From UBA5336 sp964506685 (GTDB taxonomy: Bacteria; Pseudomonadota; Alphaproteobacteria; Caulobacterales; Hyphomonadaceae), in the NCBI GenBank assembly GCA_964506685.1, contig CAZDMQ010000059.1:1-22876 (forward strand): a stretch of 22,876 bases of DNA, given 5' to 3'. The notes under the pieces are model-generated. The model made no database searches and was not told the DNA's origin. It saw only the letters and a program-made list of their open reading frames with translations. Of the stretch, positions 22,348 to 22,876 are shown in pieces; the first letter of the stretch is position 1, and each line of letters starts with the position of its first letter. A program made the position numbers and the translations under genes.

Positions 22348-22876
22348 GCGCAGGCCCTCCAGTCGAGGATCATTTTCAGACAGGACGCGTCGCCGAAGGC
22401 GGTGCGGTAGGCCTCGTCGGCCTCCGCGGCGGCGCGGCGGTGGGTGATCAGGCCGTCGAGCGAGAGGAACCCCTCCTCGATCAGCGCCTTGGTGGCGGCG
22501 AGGTCGGCGGGCTTCCATTCGGCGGCGACGCGGATGCGCGCCTCCTTCATGAAGGCGGGCGGGAAGGCGAAGCTGAGCGGCTGTTCGTTGAAGCCCGCCA
22601 GCGCCACTTCGCCGCCGCGATCGAGGCGCCCGATCAGCGTGTCGAGCAGCTTCGGATCGCCCGAGACGTCGTAGATCGCGCGATAGTCGCGGCGCGGGTC
22701 GTCGTCGGGATGGATCACGCGATAGCCCTCGGCGCCGGACTGGCGGGCGGGGTCGGTCTCCCAGACGGTCGGCGCGTCGCCGCCGGCGATGGCGATGCGC
22801 GCGAGCAGCCGACCGAGCACACCGTGGCCCACGATCAGGTCGGGGCCGGAGCCCTGCCCGTCCGCGATGGCGTGGC
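22344..22876 (-). CDS. bchC: Bacteriochlorophyllide a dehydrogenase BchC (partial, C-terminal part)
   Basis: BchC oxidises the 3-hydroxyethyl group of the bacteriochlorophyllide precursor to the acetyl group, using NAD+. It belongs to the medium-chain dehydrogenase/reductase superfamily. About 176 C-terminal residues are visible, with the N-terminal catalytic part lying beyond the window end. The Rossmann nucleotide-binding glycines appear in DLIVGHGVLGRLLARIAIAGG, followed by a candidate acidic cofactor-binding residue in VWETDP. The reading frame continues open to the last base of the window. The identification rests on this domain together with its position at the head of bchXYZ-puf and the ATGA overlap with bchX. 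Confidence 0.93.
   Translation of the reverse strand, partial: HAIADGQGSGPDLIVGHGVLGRLLARIAIAGGDAPTVWETDPARQSGAEGYRVIHPDDDPRRDYRAIYDVSGDPKLLDTLIGRLDRGGEVALAGFNEQPLSFAFPPAFMKEARIRVAAEWKPADLAATKALIEEGFLSLDGLITHRRAAAEADEAYRTAFGDASCLKMILDWRACA

Noticed and set aside
1..22876. Insertion sequences, CRISPR arrays, phage genes or other mobile elements
   Set aside because: No transposase, integrase, regular spacer-repeat array or terminal inverted repeats were seen; the genes are tightly packed with overlapping ends.

Overview
The window is a section of a photosynthesis gene cluster (PGC) from a GC-rich alphaproteobacterium that makes bacteriochlorophyll a and has a type-II (purple bacterial) reaction centre. 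The evidence is nearly the full late bacteriochlorophyll pathway, the LH1 and reaction-centre genes pufBALM, and the PpsR/PpaA regulator pair. The genus cannot be fixed from sequence reading alone. The compact PGC, the absence of pufC and pufX beside pufM, and an LH1 beta that runs on after its WRPW motif fit an aerobic anoxygenic phototroph or a related purple non-sulfur bacterium. No carotenoid genes, puhA, lhaA, bchD/bchI or light-independent cyclase genes fall inside the window.

Left block (1-8327, minus strand): bchF-bchN-bchB-bchH-bchL-bchM, read right to left. Every junction overlaps by 1 to 11 bases, so this is one translationally coupled operon. It covers Mg insertion (BchH), methylation (BchM, cut by the window start), protochlorophyllide reduction (BchL/N/B) and 3-vinyl hydration (BchF). 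A 412-bp divergent control region (8328-8739) separates it from the middle block.

Middle block (8740-15066, plus strand): ppaA/aerR, ppsR/crtJ, bchG, a PucC/Bch2-type membrane protein, bchP and a small three-helix membrane protein gene. bchG has its own promoter-like region. BchG and BchP complete the esterified tail of bacteriochlorophyll. PpsR and PpaA are the expected repressor and antirepressor of these same genes. PpsR-like boxes (CGT/TGT-N12-ACA/ACG) lie upstream of bchF and bchG, including a 21-bp element that matches at 19 positions in the two promoters.

Right block (15477-22876, minus strand): bchC (cut by the window end)-bchX-bchY-bchZ, a small unrecognised ORF, then pufB-pufA-pufL-pufM. 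This is the usual bchCXYZ-puf superoperon. It supplies the chlorophyllide a reductase and dehydrogenase steps together with the proteins that bind the pigment. Hairpins lie upstream of pufB and between pufA and pufL, and an intrinsic terminator lies downstream of pufM, where the middle and right blocks converge.

The gene content is well known and I found no new multi-gene system. The details most worth a second look are a 24-nt duplication at the bchY/bchZ junction that creates a 25-codon mini-ORF, the shared promoter element, a probably leaderless bchG mRNA, a C-terminal extension on LH1 beta, a PpsR with a single cysteine, and two small unidentified ORFs.
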